The notes below the pieces were generated by a model, which did not search any database, was not told the DNA's origin, and worked only from the letters and a program-made list of their open reading frames with translations. A stretch of DNA of 64,000 nt from Cornus controversa (taxonomy: Eukaryota > Streptophyta > Magnoliopsida > Cornales > Cornaceae): NCBI GenBank assembly GCA_026545225.1, contig CM048849.1:29274336-29338335 (forward strand), given 5' to 3'. A program made the position numbers and the translations under genes. The number at the start of each line of letters is the position of its first letter. Position 1 is the stretch's first letter. This document shows, in pieces, positions 14,101 to 25,266 of this stretch.

Positions 14101-17100
14101 CGACTCCCAAGGGCTTAGGCGGGGGGACATGCTCTCTCGTTTTTTTTTATCATTGTCATGGAGGTTGTTGATGAAGAGGATGGAAGGGTTGGGCTTTATT
14201 AGAGGTTTCTCAGTGGGTAGAGAGCCTAACTAGTTGGCAATTTCTCATTTGCTCTTTGTAGATGACACCTTTGTCTTTTGTGATAGAAGGGAGGACCAGT
14301 TAAGATTTTTGAGATATGTTTTGGCTTGCTTCCACACAACTTCGGGGCTAAAAAGCAACATTCGAAAGAGTGAGTTGATTTTAATTGGGGCAGTTGAGGA
14401 GATTCACTCTTTTGCTGATATCCTTAGGTGTGGAGTTAGCGCTTTCCTGAATACTTACTTGGGGTTACCGTTGGGGGCTTCGTCGAGACGGACTTCCATT
14501 TGGAATCCAGTGATTGAGCGCTTTGAGAGGAGGCTTGCTAGTTCGAAGAAGTAGTATGTTTCGAAAGGGGAGCAGTTAACCCTTATAAAGAGTACTCTTT
14601 TGAATCTTCCAACATATTTTATGTCTCTTTTTCTGATGATTGTTTGTTGTTAGAAGGCTTGAGCAGATTTAGAAGAGGTTCCTTTGGGGAGGGCTAGGTG
14701 ATGAATTCAAGTACCATTTGGTGGATTGGAACAAGGTGTGCACCCCCATTCAGAAAGGGGGCGGGGATTAGGAGACTGGATTTGTTCAACAAGGCATTGT
14801 TGGGCAAATGACTTTGAAGATTTGGGGGAGAGAGGACCAGGTTATGGAGGAGGGTTATTGTTTGTCGAAGTGGTGAATGAATGTCTAGGGAGGTGACCTC
14901 TCTGTCGGGCGTGGGAGTTTGGAAGCTTATCTGGAAAGGTTGGGACGAGTTCTCTAAACGTATCTGGTTCAAAGTCAGGAGTGGGAGATTCATCAGATTC
15001 TGAGATGACCTCTGATGCAGGGACACTATCATGGCTCACTGGTTTCCATGGCTTTTCAAGATCACTTCGGATAGACACGACTTGGTAGCCGACTGTTATC
15101 AGCTTTATAGAGGGAGGATGACTTGGGATATATGGTTTCGGAGAGTGTTCCATGATTGGGAACTTGATGAGGTTGCAGAGTTCTTAGCATTGCTTTATAG
15201 CCAGGTGGTGGAGGGTGAGGGGATGGATGAGATGGTTTGGGTGGGTTCCCCGAGTGGAGCCTTTGTGGTTCGCCTCTTCTACCAAAAGCTTATTGGAGAT
15301 CCTCGGCTCCACTTTCTCTTGGAAGGCTATTTGGAGATTGAAAGCCCATCTAAAGGTGGCTTTCTTTGCTTGGACAGCTGCCCTAGGGAGGATTCTAACC
15401 TTGGACAATCTCAGAAGAACGCATCACCTTGTGGTAAAATGGTGTTGTATGTGTAAGCAAGTGGAGGAAATAGTGAACTATCTTCTTCTTCATTGCCTAG
15501 TGGCAAGGGACGTCCGGGCTATGTTTTTGGCTGTGTTTGGCATTTTTTGGGTGTCCTCCGGTTTCACAGTGGATGTGTTACAGGCTTGGAGAGGGTGCAT
15601 AGTGGTGAGCCGAGCTAGAGACGCGTGGAGGGCCACTTCCCTTTGTTTATGATGGGGTTTGTGGTGCAAGAAAAGTAAGAGGTCTTTCGATGGAGAAGAG
15701 ACTCCTCTTTGGTCTCTCAAATACAATATTTTGACTAACTTATTCTTTTGGGTTAATGGATGAAATTGTAAATCCATGGGGCATCTTTTGGATTTTGTGG
15801 ATAGCTTGAAGTCATAGATAGCCGCTTGCGGCTTTGTGTATTCTCTTGGATTTTGTGGATTTACAATTTTGCCCATTAACCCAAAAGAAACTATAGATAT
15901 GCATGCATGAACTCTAATCTGGTGAGTGCATCAATGTGTCAATTTACTTTTATACCCTTGAAGGCAAAGATTACCATATTATCCTTGAATACAGCATGAA
16001 ATTTCATCTTGACCTTGGGAGGCAATGAACACTAAATAAAAATTCAAAATTTCTAATCTACACTAGAAATTGAAGCAAAAGTTACAGTCTCAGTTTTGCT
16101 CTGTGAAATTTGCCAACCTTAGTCCTATTGACCTAACAACACCCTATGCTAGAAATCTCCGAAAATATTTACAGTTTTCCCATAAATTTTTCATATTTAA
16201 ATAACCTAGATGGGGATGTCTATCTGCAAATGTACAAACAAGAATAAGAGAGGGAAAAAAAGTTTTGATTAACATATGACAGGTATGGTGTGGCAGTGGT
16301 GTACAAACTGTACTTTTTTCCCCCTTTTTTTAAAGAAGGGACATTTCTTGTCACAATAAAAGGGTAAATTTGGGTTTTCATATTTCAACGCAATCACCTG
16401 ATTTGTACATGAGACAGATAACGTCAATTTCTTAGTGGTTAGTGGACGAAAGGCGGTTAGTTGCCACAATTTTGAATATCTTAGGATGGTTTTTTTTAGT
16501 AAATGAATATCTCAGGGTGGTTATCTGCAAAAGAAGTAGTTTAGGGGGGTTACATGAACAATATTTATATTACAGTGGAGTTTTTGGCTCTTAACCCAAG
16601 AAAATATTAATAAAAAGTAATTCCTTGATTCTCCCCATGGGTGCTAGGAGTGGTGAGCTACATATAGATCCAACATTCGTATTATTTACCTAAAATAGTT
16701 GTCAATCCTGAAGTATACTCTCATCCTTGTATGGTTAGAAGTTGCCTGTAATATCATAATGATTAGGCAGAGACATCTCAGTCTTGCTTCCTACCAATCT
16801 GAATACGTGATGCAGTGTGGCAAACAAGGGATATGTCATGTCACTAGGAATTGACAGCTTGTCTTATGCTTTCACCCAATTCAGTGTTGTCTCGTGTGAT
16901 GTCACGTGAAGCGTCTAATGGACCGAGAATTTGCTCATGATGATATCATCTTGCTATGAAACATTTGGATATTTATTTTTTTAATAATATAATATTTATA
17001 GTTACAATTTTAGTTAGTACTTGGACAAGTTAGTGCAATATTCTTTGCAATAGCTGGGACTTTGTTCTTACTTTGTCATAAAACAATATAAAATCTTATA

Positions 17101-18341
17101 AAATAAGTAAAACATTTATGCAAGTGTGGTAATATTGGTAAAAGAAAAACATTAAAATGTAAAAATCTAGGATTAGAACATGTGTATCATTGACTCTTAA
17201 GTGGTTTAGTCAAAAAAAATTTATACCATCGATAGCCTATTCCAATTACACCTAGCCTGATATTCTGGATACTGTACATGGTGATGGTGACCCATATGTT
17301 ATCGATGCTGTGATTTAAAAACATGTATAAGAATATGGACAAACTGTTATGAAAACTACGATACAAACAAAATAATCTATAAAAGCTCAAGTTGATTTTA
17401 TTGAATTGAACCTCATCTTTCTAATCTTAAAAGGAAAAGAGTTGCCTTTCTGGTTATATTCATGTGGTTTTCTAGTCTTAATCAGTCTTAAGCCTTGTTT
17501 GCAGCTGGAAACATGCGCCATTTGATAGTAGAGGCTTGTATTGCCAGAAATCTACTCGACACAACAGCATATTATTGGCCAGGCTATGTGAATGGACGCA
17601 TCAACCAAATACCTCATAGTGTGCCCACTCAAGTGCCTGGTTGGTCATCATTTATGAAGGGGGCCCCACTTACTCCATTAATGATAAATGCTTTAGTCTC
17701 AACCCCTGCTTCAAGGTATACTAATGCACACTCACATAATTTATGTGGTTAATGAATCCATGTAATGCTATACTTGTTCGAACATTTTAAGTTTCTCCCA
17801 TTAAGTCATTCATACTGAGGGCTCATCTTCAACCTGATTTTAAGACTTCAGTTCTTATACAATACTTGGCAAGTTTATATTGCCATGCCATGGTTTCTTT
17901 GCATATTAATTTTTTGAATTTTGATATTTGATGCTGTGGGATTGGCGGATAGGGTTATTTTACCAGGCGAATTTTTTTATACTAGAAGCATAATTGAGCT
18001 CCAACAAATAAAATTCTTAACCCTATGTTCATGGATCATGTGTTCTACGCAGTAGGAGTGATGGAGGCTGGATATTCCAATCTACAATATTTATCAATAT
18101 ACACAATCTAATATACTAACTTTAGGAATTATCCTTCCACATGTAATGCCACGATTATTCTGTTTATGGATGGTAGTTCCAATGTACAAAAATATAGAGG
18201 CGATGCAATGTGAACAGTTTTTGGATTCCATTCTATATTCCTTGACTGTGGCCTGGTCTTCAGTTATAACTTCTTTTTCCTGAAGCCAGGTATATCAGAT
18301 GCTATTTTTTATAGATTTAGCCAAGGGTATAGCAACTGAAT

Positions 18342-18377
<36 letters not shown>

Positions 18378-21300
18378 CAAGAAAGTATTTGAACTTGCAG
18401 TCGAAGGATCAGAAGATGAGAAGATAGCTGCTGCTACCATTCTTTGTGGGGCCTCTCTAATTTGTGGTTGGAATATACAGGTAATGAGGTAGCGTTTAAA
18501 AATATTGTATTATATTGAGGGCGCAATGGTAAGGTTGCTCCATTGTAACCTGTAGGTCATGTGGGTTTGAAACGGGAAACAACCTCTTCGCATGTGGAGG
18601 TAAGGCTGTGTACTTCTGATCCTTCCCAGACCCCGCAATGGCAGGAGTCTCGTACACTGAGCTAGCCCATTTTTATTAGTAATACCAAACTTCATAGAGC
18701 AATGTTTTGGTCACAGTTGCATGTGCATGTGTATGCATTAAGTATATATATAGTACATCATTGAGAGTCTGCATCACTTGATTTCCTGGCGGAATCACCC
18801 AACTGTCCTGATGCTTGCAGGAGCACACTGTTTATTTTATTACTAGACTATTGTCTCCGCCAGTTCCTGCAGATTATTCTGGGAGTGACAGCCATTTGAT
18901 AGGTTATGCTCCAATGCTGAACGTGCTCCTTGTTGGAATAGCACCTGTTGACTGTGTTCAGATTTTTTCTCTACATGGCTTGGTATGTTCTGCTTCTACT
19001 CATCCAGACATCTTCCTTATACAGATATGAGAGGGCATTTTCATTGATTTGACCAGATTTATGCCACTATAACCACACCTACCTCAATGGTCTGGTTGGT
19101 TGCTGAGATGGTTTAATCTTGTCATTAAACTAATGATTGCACATTTATAAAGAAATGGCTCAAGTTCAACTGTTTTATGTTAAAAGTGATTTAAGGGTGA
19201 GGCATTTCCAAAAATGATGTGGTTAAGGATGTGAGACATGATGGGCTATGATATCGCAAAAAGATATGACCCTAGATAAGGTAGAATGACGAAAGTTGAG
19301 AATGGAGCGCAGTTGTAAAGTGGAAAAAGTAGGTCCCAGAAGTAAAAAGGTCGAGAGCCGAAAAGAGGGTTTTGTACATTTAGTTATCTAACAAGTAATA
19401 AATTATGATACTTTGACCGTGATATATCTAGTCAAGAGGTGAAGGTTGAATTTGCTGGGTGTGCTTATGGTTTGTTTTGTGGCTCAAACTGAGAGTTCTT
19501 GTGAAAAGAAAGGGGACTTAATTCCTTCCAAATAATGAGAAACAGGAATTGGAAGGAGGGGAGGGTGGAGCGGGTGGGGGATTACTAGGATATTCATGCC
19601 ATGTATGAGTAATTTGTGTGCTTTTCTATCTTGTTTGCCAGGTTCCACAACTTGCAGGTTCATTAATGCCTATCTGTGAGGTATTTGGTTCATGTGTGCC
19701 CAATGTTTCATGGACTCTCACCACAGGGGAGGAGATCTCTGCCCATGCTGTATTCTCGAATGCTTTCGCACTTCTTCTAAAGCTATGGAGGTTTAATCAT
19801 CCACCTCTTGAGCATCGAATAGGAGATGTACCCCCAGTTGGATCCCAACTCACTCCTGAATACCTGCTATTAATACGAAACTCCCACATAGTATCTTCTG
19901 GAAATGCCCACAAGGATCGAAATAAAACGAGACTCTCAGCTTTTGCAAACTCATCATCTCCTGAACCCATTTTTGTGGATTCGTTTCCAAAATTAAAAGT
20001 ATGGTATCGGCAACATCAAGCTTGTATAGCTTCAACCCTTTCTGGTCTTGTTCATGGGACCCCTGTTCATAAGACTGTTGATGGGCTTCTTAACATGATG
20101 TTCAGAAAGATTAGTAGAGGAACCCAGTCTTTGACCTCTGTGACATCTGGAAGTAGTACTTCGTCCGGAGCTGGAAATGAAGATACCTCTTTAAGACCTA
20201 CATTACCTGCATGGGACATCCTTGAAGCTGTTCCTTTTGTCGTTGATGCTGCTCTAACAGCCTGTGCCCATGGCAGGCTGTCTCCTCGTGAACTGTGTAC
20301 AGGTCTGTCTGGTGTGTGCGTCCAATTTTTGGATGTTGATGTGGTCTTTTTTCTTTATTGCATCCAGTCAAAGCACCACACTATGTTTCCTGTTCTGAAA
20401 AAGTAATCTTCATATAGCAGCGCTTTATTCAATAGGGAATACCTGATTTCGTCAGAAACTATAATATATTTTAACTGGGGAACTCAGAATTACTAAGAAA
20501 ATATCTTAGTGTGAGTTGGTACAGCACCCAATTTTGATTTACTACTTGTACTAGCTTTGGATCAAAGTTACACTGTTATGATTTCATCTTCTCTAAATTC
20601 ATTTCAGGGCTTAAAGATTTAGCTGATTATCTTCCTGCATCTTTGGCAACCATTGTAAGTTACTTCTCGGCTGAAGTAACTCGGGGCGTTTGGAAACCAG
20701 TATTTATGAACGGAACCGATTGGCCAAGCCCTGCTGCAAATCTGTCCAATGTTGAGGAACAGATCAAGAAAATCATAGCTGCCACTGGTGTTGATGTCCC
20801 GAGCCTTGTTGCAGGTCTTCTTTTTAACAATTATATGCATATTTTTTAGGATGCACAGTTCAGTACCATAGATTGATAAAGGTGGGGAAAAAATTTAAGC
20901 CACCTTGCAAGAAACTTTAACTATAACAGAGGGAAAAAAAAAAGGAAATGTAGTCACTTGACCATTATACCTACTTTATTTTCAGCTGAAGTAAGATCTA
21001 TGAGAATTTGTCATTGTATGGAAACTTTAGCTATTAAAGGGAAGCATGGTTTCTGTTTTTGTAATTTAGAACTAGTTCAATATAATGATTGAAATGGGTC
21101 TTTCTTGCAGGGAGAAGTTTTCCAGCTACCCTTCCACTGCCCTTGGCTGCATTTGTGAGTCTCACTATAACCTATAAACTCGATAAAGCCTCACAACGTT
21201 TTCTCAATCTGGCTGGCCCAGCGTTGGAGTCTCTTGCGGCAGGTTGCCCATGGCCATGCATGCCGATTGTGGCTTCTTTATGGACCCAAAAGGCAAAGCG

Positions 21301-22228
21301 CTGGAGTGATTTCCTTGTCTTCTCTGCCTCACGGACTGTCTTCCTCCACAACAATGATGCAGTGGTGCAACTTCTCAGAAGCTGCTTCACTGCTACACTT
21401 GGCTTGAATGCCAGTGCTCTCTCTAGCAATGGAGGTGTTGGAGCACTTCTTGGACATGGATTTGGATCCCATTTCTGTGGTGGGATTTCTCCCGTTGCAC
21501 CAGGAATTTTGTATCTCCGAGTTTACCGGTCCATAAGAGAGATCATGTTCTTAAAGGAAGAGATAGTTTCTCTCTTGATGCATTCTGTGAGGGACATAGT
21601 ATGTAGTGGGCTTCCTGAAGAGAGCTTGGAGAAGCTCAAGAAAGCAAAAATTGGAATGAGATATGGGCAGGTTTCACTTGCTACAGCAATGACTAGGGTG
21701 AAACTTGCTGCTTCACTTGGAGCTTCTTTAGTATGGTTATCTGGTGGCTTGGGGCTAGTTCAGTCATTGATTAAGGAAAACTTGCCTTCTTGGTTTATAT
21801 CTGTTCACAGGTCTGAGCAAGATGAAGGTTCAGGAGGTCTGGTTGCAATGCTTGGGGGATATGCACTTGCTTACTTTGCTGTGCTCTGTGGAACTTTTGC
21901 ATGGGGTGTGGATTCATCATCATCATCATCAAAGCGGTGTCCAAAGATCCTTCGGAGCCACATGGAATTCTTAGCAAGTGCTCTTGATGGGAAGATATCA
22001 CTAGGTTGTGATCAGGCCACTTGGCATGCCTATGTATCAGGTTTTGTGAGCCTAATGGTAAGTTGCACACCAAGTTGGGTGTTGGAGGTGGATGTGGAGG
22101 TGTTGAAGAGACTGAGCAAAGGGCTGAGGAAATGGAATGAGGAGGAACTTGCTCATGCTTTATTAGGGGTCGGTGGGGTTGGCACGATGGGTGAAGCTGC
22201 GGAAATGATCCTTCAATACGAATTATAG
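4373..22228 (+). CDS. MED33: Mediator complex subunit 33 (REF4/RFR1 family), 12 exons
   Basis: The exons I could join are 4373-4647, 5431-5541, 8267-8614, 8997-9316, 9416-9507, 10182-10542, 17505-17715, 18366-18480, 18821-18982, 19642-20302, 20608-20814 and 21111-22228. All introns are GT-AG, phases agree, and the 3981-nt coding sequence gives 1326 residues without a stop, close to the roughly 1300 residues of Arabidopsis MED33A/B. Recognisable family segments include the start [13 protein letters not shown], the [11 protein letters not shown] segment, [33 protein letters not shown] and [21 protein letters not shown]33 is a plant Mediator tail subunit acting in the nucleus, known in Arabidopsis for repressing phenylpropanoid (lignin) pathway genes. 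I cannot tell the A from the B paralogue. Intron 6 (10543-17504) is swollen by a LINE, and introns 2 and 8 hold SINE or TRIM sequences, yet no exon is damaged. The gene converges on the PPR gene about 0.9 kb away. Confidence 0.95.
5087..5156. repeat. compound (CA)n(TA)n microsatellite, MED33 intron 1
   Basis: About 13 CA repeats run directly into about 22 TA repeats. It is a likely length polymorphism within intron 1. Confidence 0.9.
6636..6797 (-). mobile_element. tRNA-derived SINE in MED33 intron 2
   Basis: On the minus strand the sequence starts with an A-box-like segment (cttggtgcaatggtaaa, about 6791-6775), then a B-box-like segment (gcgagttcgag, about 6750-6740). It continues into a tail of the type seen in plant SINEs (tgtcaaatattaggtttctc and caatcaatacaacc-like). 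Ends and target duplication were not resolved. The internal promoter boxes are decayed, so it is probably an old copy. Confidence 0.5.
7177..7427. repeat. diverged direct repeat, copy 1 (left of TRIM-like element)
   Basis: It shares an ordered series of words with 7782-8003, including catcaagta, acatttgt, ttcaagctgca and cacaaag, at roughly 75-80 percent by eye. The two copies directly flank the TRIM-like element in intron 2. Confidence 0.7.
7428..7781 (-). mobile_element. TRIM-like mini LTR element in MED33 intron 2
   Basis: Two related LTR-like segments begin TG and end CA: 7428-7532 (105 bp) and 7628-7781 (154 bp). The first lacks about 46 bp. They share tgtgtagatat, gctcacggttttcaaaatg and ggcgatgtgggac-type words. 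The 95-bp interior has tggtatcagagc on the minus strand (7614-7625), a perfect 12-nt match to the end of plant initiator Met-tRNA (primer binding site), 2 nt from the right LTR. A purine tract (aagaggggtgat) adjoins the left LTR. Flanks TGACA and TGATA may be an imperfect target duplication. There is no coding capacity, so it depends on other elements' enzymes. Confidence 0.7.
7782..8003. repeat. diverged direct repeat, copy 2 (right of TRIM-like element)
   Basis: This is the partner of 7177-7427. It begins tgatatcagagc, itself an 11/12 match to the Met-tRNA primer site directly after an LTR end. It may therefore be internal sequence of a second, plus-oriented element rather than host intron. 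Confidence 0.65.
9621..9834. repeat. 104-bp tandem duplication in MED33 intron 5
   Basis: Copy 1 (9621-9724) and copy 2 (about 9725-9834) both run from gatcagtctt through tttcaagtatt and acatatatta to gctttaaattttttt or a close variant. They differ by scattered substitutions and small indels. Confidence 0.85.
10816..10945. repeat. two TTC/CTT-rich tracts in MED33 intron 6
   Basis: Tandem TTC runs at about 10817-10842 and 10922-10940 are each followed by a ctctctc/tctttccatttt-type segment. This suggests a small local duplication around a microsatellite. Confidence 0.7.
11421..12000 (+). pseudogene. LINE ORF1 remnant (DUF4283-like)
   Basis: The ATG at 11421 opens a frame that shifts near 11600 into another. 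There, [20 protein letters not shown] followed by [16 protein letters not shown] matches the pattern of the DUF4283 domain found in plant LINE ORF1 proteins (W-x3-W ... F-x-F-x4-E-A-x2-V-L). The zinc-knuckle part expected downstream is not recognisable. The frame shift shows it is not translated as an intact protein. Confidence 0.65.
12440..15817 (+). pseudogene. LINE ORF2 remnant: endonuclease, reverse transcriptase, C-terminal domain
   Basis: The endonuclease end is seen at about 12500-12790 (CCVGGDFNV, then [11 protein letters not shown] and LSRLDRF). A linker contains [13 protein letters not shown] (about 13280-13320). The reverse transcriptase region carries [11 protein letters not shown] (about 13550), [14 protein letters not shown] (about 13735), [10 protein letters not shown] (about 14110) and the catalytic-site motif as FVDD (about 14260) where plant LINEs usually have FADD. 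The C-terminal zinc-binding-like region runs at about 15240-15650, and the end reads as [12 protein letters not shown] followed by [10 protein letters not shown] and TAG at 15815-15817. More than ten in-frame stops and several frameshifts break it. Confidence 0.9.
15742..15889. repeat. inverted repeat at the 3' end of the LINE
   Basis: Arm 1 (about 15742-15776) lies within the ORF2 tail. Arm 2 (about 15856-15889) is its reverse complement with a few mismatches (core ttttgggttaatgg versus ccattaacccaaaa). A direct repeat ttggattttgtgga (15788 and 15847) lies just before arm 2. Confidence 0.85.
15890..17504. other. remaining part of MED33 intron 6
   Basis: This is ordinary AT-rich intron DNA. 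Two related short segments, gaatatcttaggatggtt (about 16473) and gaatatctcagggtggtt (about 16505), form a small tandem repeat. The acceptor TTTGCAG ends at 17504. No gene was seen. Confidence 0.6.
18517..18675 (+). mobile_element. Au-like SINE in MED33 intron 8
   Basis: The layout is typical of plant Au SINEs. An A-box-like gcgcaatggtaagg lies at 18521-18534. The segment gttgctccattgtaacctg follows, then a B-box-like ggtttgaaac at 18564-18573 and the segments gtaaggctgtgtac and ccttcccagaccccgc. It ends in gctagcccattttta with a short T run. The B box has lost the canonical CG (TTTGA for TTCGA), consistent with an inactive, methylation-decayed copy. Target duplication was not resolved. Confidence 0.8.
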
Positions 22229-23148
22229 TCTCCCTCTCTCATCATCCAAAATTTTGTAGGTTGGTAATTTTAATTTTAGAACTATACTTAGTTCTCATGC
22301 AGGATAAGTTGAATGTAGGTTTTGAAATGTAATTTTAGTTGAAAATTTCAATTGGGGAATGGAAAGTTCTATTCAAATGGGAAAGTTAATGTAACTTAGG
22401 CTCTATAATAAAGAACTTTGTATTGTATTATTCCTAACCAAAGTGTACCAACTTCTGTTTTATAGTAACTTGAATTTCCCAAGGCACATTCCAAGATTAA
22501 CAAGAACAGTAATAGAAAGTATAGAATGGATGTGTAGATACTAGATAGTAGATAGACGTGACTGGTCTCTAAGTTCTGCCAGCCAACAACTTCTTAGCAG
22601 ACTTTTTTCAGGTACTTGAACAATTTTAGATCCGTGTACTGCGCTGTGTTACTATCAAACTTGGTAGTCTGACTTGGGTGCTGTCTTAGCTACATTGATT
22701 TCAATTCATTTCCCAGCAACCAAACGGTATGTTTATAATCTTTGCTTACCCAATTCAAAAGGTAAAAAAGAGAAAAAGGAACAAGGCAGCACTTTGATTT
22801 TCACAAGAACAAACAGTAACTTTGCATAGCACAGAAGTACCGAGGAGTTGCAGAAATTTCATTTTGGATTGGAATAAATGTCAAACATATTAGGTAATTT
22901 GCTGAAAAATTCAAAGCATTGATACAATGCACATCAAAACTCAAGTTCGTATGGTGTTGGGAGGGGGGAAGATTGAAGACAAATCTGTTTGCTACTGCTT
23001 TTAGAGTCAAACATGCATCCTCAAATTGTCAACCTGAATGGTGAGATCGGACCCATTTAACAAAAACAAATTTTTCGGAAAGAACAGTCATTCTCGTGCC
23101 CAAGTTGAGGTGAAGTTTCTGACAATGCACTAGAACCTCGTTACAACA
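22229..23148. other. convergent intergenic region between MED33 and the PPR gene
   Basis: It holds the presumed 3' UTRs of both genes. No other coding or repeat feature was recognised. Confidence 0.6.
22407..22412 (+). terminator. candidate polyadenylation signal of MED33
   Basis: An AATAAA hexamer lies about 180 bp after the TAG stop at 22226-22228, in T-rich DNA. The position is plausible for a plant 3' UTR, but plant signals are degenerate and this is not proof. Confidence 0.4.
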
Positions 23149-25266
23149 TCACACGACGCCACTGTACCCGGGGGACTTCATCACTCTCTGGCTTTGCATT
23201 GCCCGTCTTACCAAAAAGACATCTTCCCACCTCCCTGCATCTGCGTAAATGTTCGATAGAAGAACTCTACCTGCCCCATGAGATGCTTCCACCCTTGCCA
23301 AACTCTCTGCAGCCCTTTCCCCTATTTCCACATTGCCATGTGTTCTACATGCCGCCAACAATGTACCCCATATCACTACATCTGCTTTCATAGGCATGCT
23401 CTTTATTAGCTCCTCTGCTTCTTCTAATCTCCCAGCTCTGCCCAAAAGATCCACCATACAACCAAAATGCTTGATGTTTGGATCTATGCCATACACACTC
23501 TTCATGCTCTTAAAATATCGCTCCCCTAGTTCCACCATTCCTGCATGACAGCAAGCACTCAAGACTCCAATAAATGTAATCGAATTGAGTTCAATGTTAC
23601 GACTCTGCAAGTCAGAGAATATTTTAAGAGATAACTCTGCGTGCCCATGCATGGCCAACCCACAAATAATCGCGTTCCATGGTGAGACAGAAGAGGCTTT
23701 GTCTCGGATCTGATGGAAGACTTCCAAGGCAGTTTTGATGCTCGCACATTTGGCATACATGTCAATGATTGCTGCACTTAAATTGTCATTAAGAGGGATG
23801 GAGTTGTGGTATATGTATTCATGGGCACACCTTCCCTCTTCCAATGTACCCAAAGTAGCAATTGCAGAAAGGACACTTACCATTGTAATTTCATTTGGTT
23901 TGACACCACTTGCAACCATTTCATGAAAGAGTTCTAGAGCCATATTAGGCTGCTCACTCTGTGAGTAACCAGATATCATGGAACTCCATGAAAAAACATC
24001 TCTTTTAGGCATCTCATTAAATAATTGTCTTGCAGGGTCAATCATTCCATTTCTTATGAATCCGGCAATGAGGGCATTCCAAGATGACAGATGGTCCTTG
24101 CTGCCTAGCTCAAATTGCAAACGAGCAAGGTTGATTTGGCTGCAAGCAGCATAAAAATGGATAATTGTTGCCTGCATGAAGTCATAAAAATTGAAGCCTT
24201 TCTTTATGATTATACTGTGAATTTGCTGACCCTCACTGAAGGCTATTGATTGTCCACAAGCGGACATGATATCCACAATCATAACTTCATTTGGACTCAA
24301 TCCAGTCCATAGCATTGCCCGATACATCTTTAAAGTTTCACTTAACCTTCCTACTTGCACAAAGCCATCGATCATAGTACCCCATGAAACGACATCTTTT
24401 ATGGGAATCCTCTCAAACAAATTTCTAGCCAAATCAATCAGTCCTGCTTTTGAATACCCATTTAACATTACATTCCACGAAACTGTATTCTTTTCGGGCA
24501 TCTCATCAAATAAAATTCTGGCATCCAGCAAACTCGAACAAACACAGTACATGTGAACCAAATTAGTTGCAACAAGATTAAGCATTTCAAGCCCAATTTT
24601 ATTCACCAACGCGTGAAGCAATCGACAGTTCCAAATGCCACCTAAATGCGAGTACGCTGAAATTACACTCGACATAGTCACTGCATTCGGAGTCACACCT
24701 GCAAACCTCATATCCTTAAAAACCTCAATTGCTTCAAGCCAACAATCATTTTGGGCCAAACCCATTATCAAAGTAGTATACGAAACACACCCTTTAATGG
24801 GCATTTCATCAAACAGCCTACGCGCATAGTCCAACCGGCCACATTTCACATACCCAGCAATCATAATATTACAAGATACAAAATCTAACACAGAAGAAGT
24901 ATCAAACATCGATTGAGCATCGTCCATGAACCCACATTTCGCATACATGTTAATCAAACTGTTTTGGATGAAAATGTTCGAGTCACGGCCGGATTTTGCG
25001 ACAAGACTGTGAATTTGTTGGCCTTGAGAGATGGCCAAAAGGGATGAACAAGACTTCAATGCCGATACGAGCGCGAGCTCTTGATCGGGTAGTTTTTGAT
25101 CCTTTCCAGCATTGAAGAACGCACGGAGGTGGTCCTCTGGGCGTGGAGGAGGTTGTGGAGGAGTTTTGGTTGTTGCGGTGGAGACCCATTTCAGATTTTG
25201 TGATGAGACTGGAGGGAAATGGACTGAAAGGCGAAGGAATGAGTTGGGTCTCAAAGCACTGTTCAT
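23149..25266 (-). CDS. MEF18: PPR protein, PLS class with E domain, MEF18-like (At5g19020 type)
   Basis: Intronless, 705 codons plus stop. The open frame extends to 25275, but that codon is TTG; the first ATG is at 25264-25266. The basic, serine-rich start (NSALRPNSFLRLSVHF) followed by a proline-rich stretch suggests a mitochondrial transit peptide. The body is an uninterrupted series of PPR motifs of P, L and S type (for example NSLINMYAKCGFMDDAQSMF and VSWNVMLNGYSKAGLIDLA). It ends in an E-type region (VVIWGTLLAACRTHGNVEIG, then LSNIYADAGRWEDV) and stops at YSGVV with no DYW deaminase domain. E-class PPRs select C-to-U RNA editing sites in organelles. Motif order, length and the unusual ending agree with my recollection of Arabidopsis MEF18. 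Orthology is an inference; the PPR class is certain. Confidence 0.93.
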   Translation of the reverse strand: MNSALRPNSFLRLSVHFPPVSSQNLKWVSTATTKTPPQPPPRPEDHLRAFFNAGKDQKLPDQELALVSALKSCSSLLAISQGQQIHSLVAKSGRDSNIFIQNSLINMYAKCGFMDDAQSMFDTSSVLDFVSCNIMIAGYVKCGRLDYARRLFDEMPIKGCVSYTTLIMGLAQNDCWLEAIEVFKDMRFAGVTPNAVTMSSVISAYSHLGGIWNCRLLHALVNKIGLEMLNLVATNLVHMYCVCSSLLDARILFDEMPEKNTVSWNVMLNGYSKAGLIDLARNLFERIPIKDVVSWGTMIDGFVQVGRLSETLKMYRAMLWTGLSPNEVMIVDIMSACGQSIAFSEGQQIHSIIIKKGFNFYDFMQATIIHFYAACSQINLARLQFELGSKDHLSSWNALIAGFIRNGMIDPARQLFNEMPKRDVFSWSSMISGYSQSEQPNMALELFHEMVASGVKPNEITMVSVLSAIATLGTLEEGRCAHEYIYHNSIPLNDNLSAAIIDMYAKCASIKTALEVFHQIRDKASSVSPWNAIICGLAMHGHAELSLKIFSDLQSRNIELNSITFIGVLSACCHAGMVELGERYFKSMKSVYGIDPNIKHFGCMVDLLGRAGRLEEAEELIKSMPMKADVVIWGTLLAACRTHGNVEIGERAAESLARVEASHGAGRVLLSNIYADAGRWEDVFLVRRAMQSQRVMKSPGYSGVV

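Larger units (their letters stand above)
11340..15855 (+). mobile_element. degenerate LINE (L1-type) inside MED33 intron 6
   Basis: A long non-LTR retrotransposon relic lies in the same orientation as the host gene. An ORF1/DUF4283-like region is followed by ORF2 pieces in the normal order: endonuclease, reverse transcriptase, then the zinc-binding/RNase-like C-terminal region. Many stops and frameshifts make it dead. The 5' boundary is approximate. No poly-A tail or target duplication could be recognised. Confidence 0.9.

Noticed and set aside
14694-15153. Minus-strand ORFs inside the LINE
   Set aside because: They are antisense shadows of the degenerate ORF2 and lack a domain.
18517-18675. 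tRNA gene
   Set aside because: A and B boxes are present, but the body does not fold as a tRNA and continues into Au-type SINE sequence.
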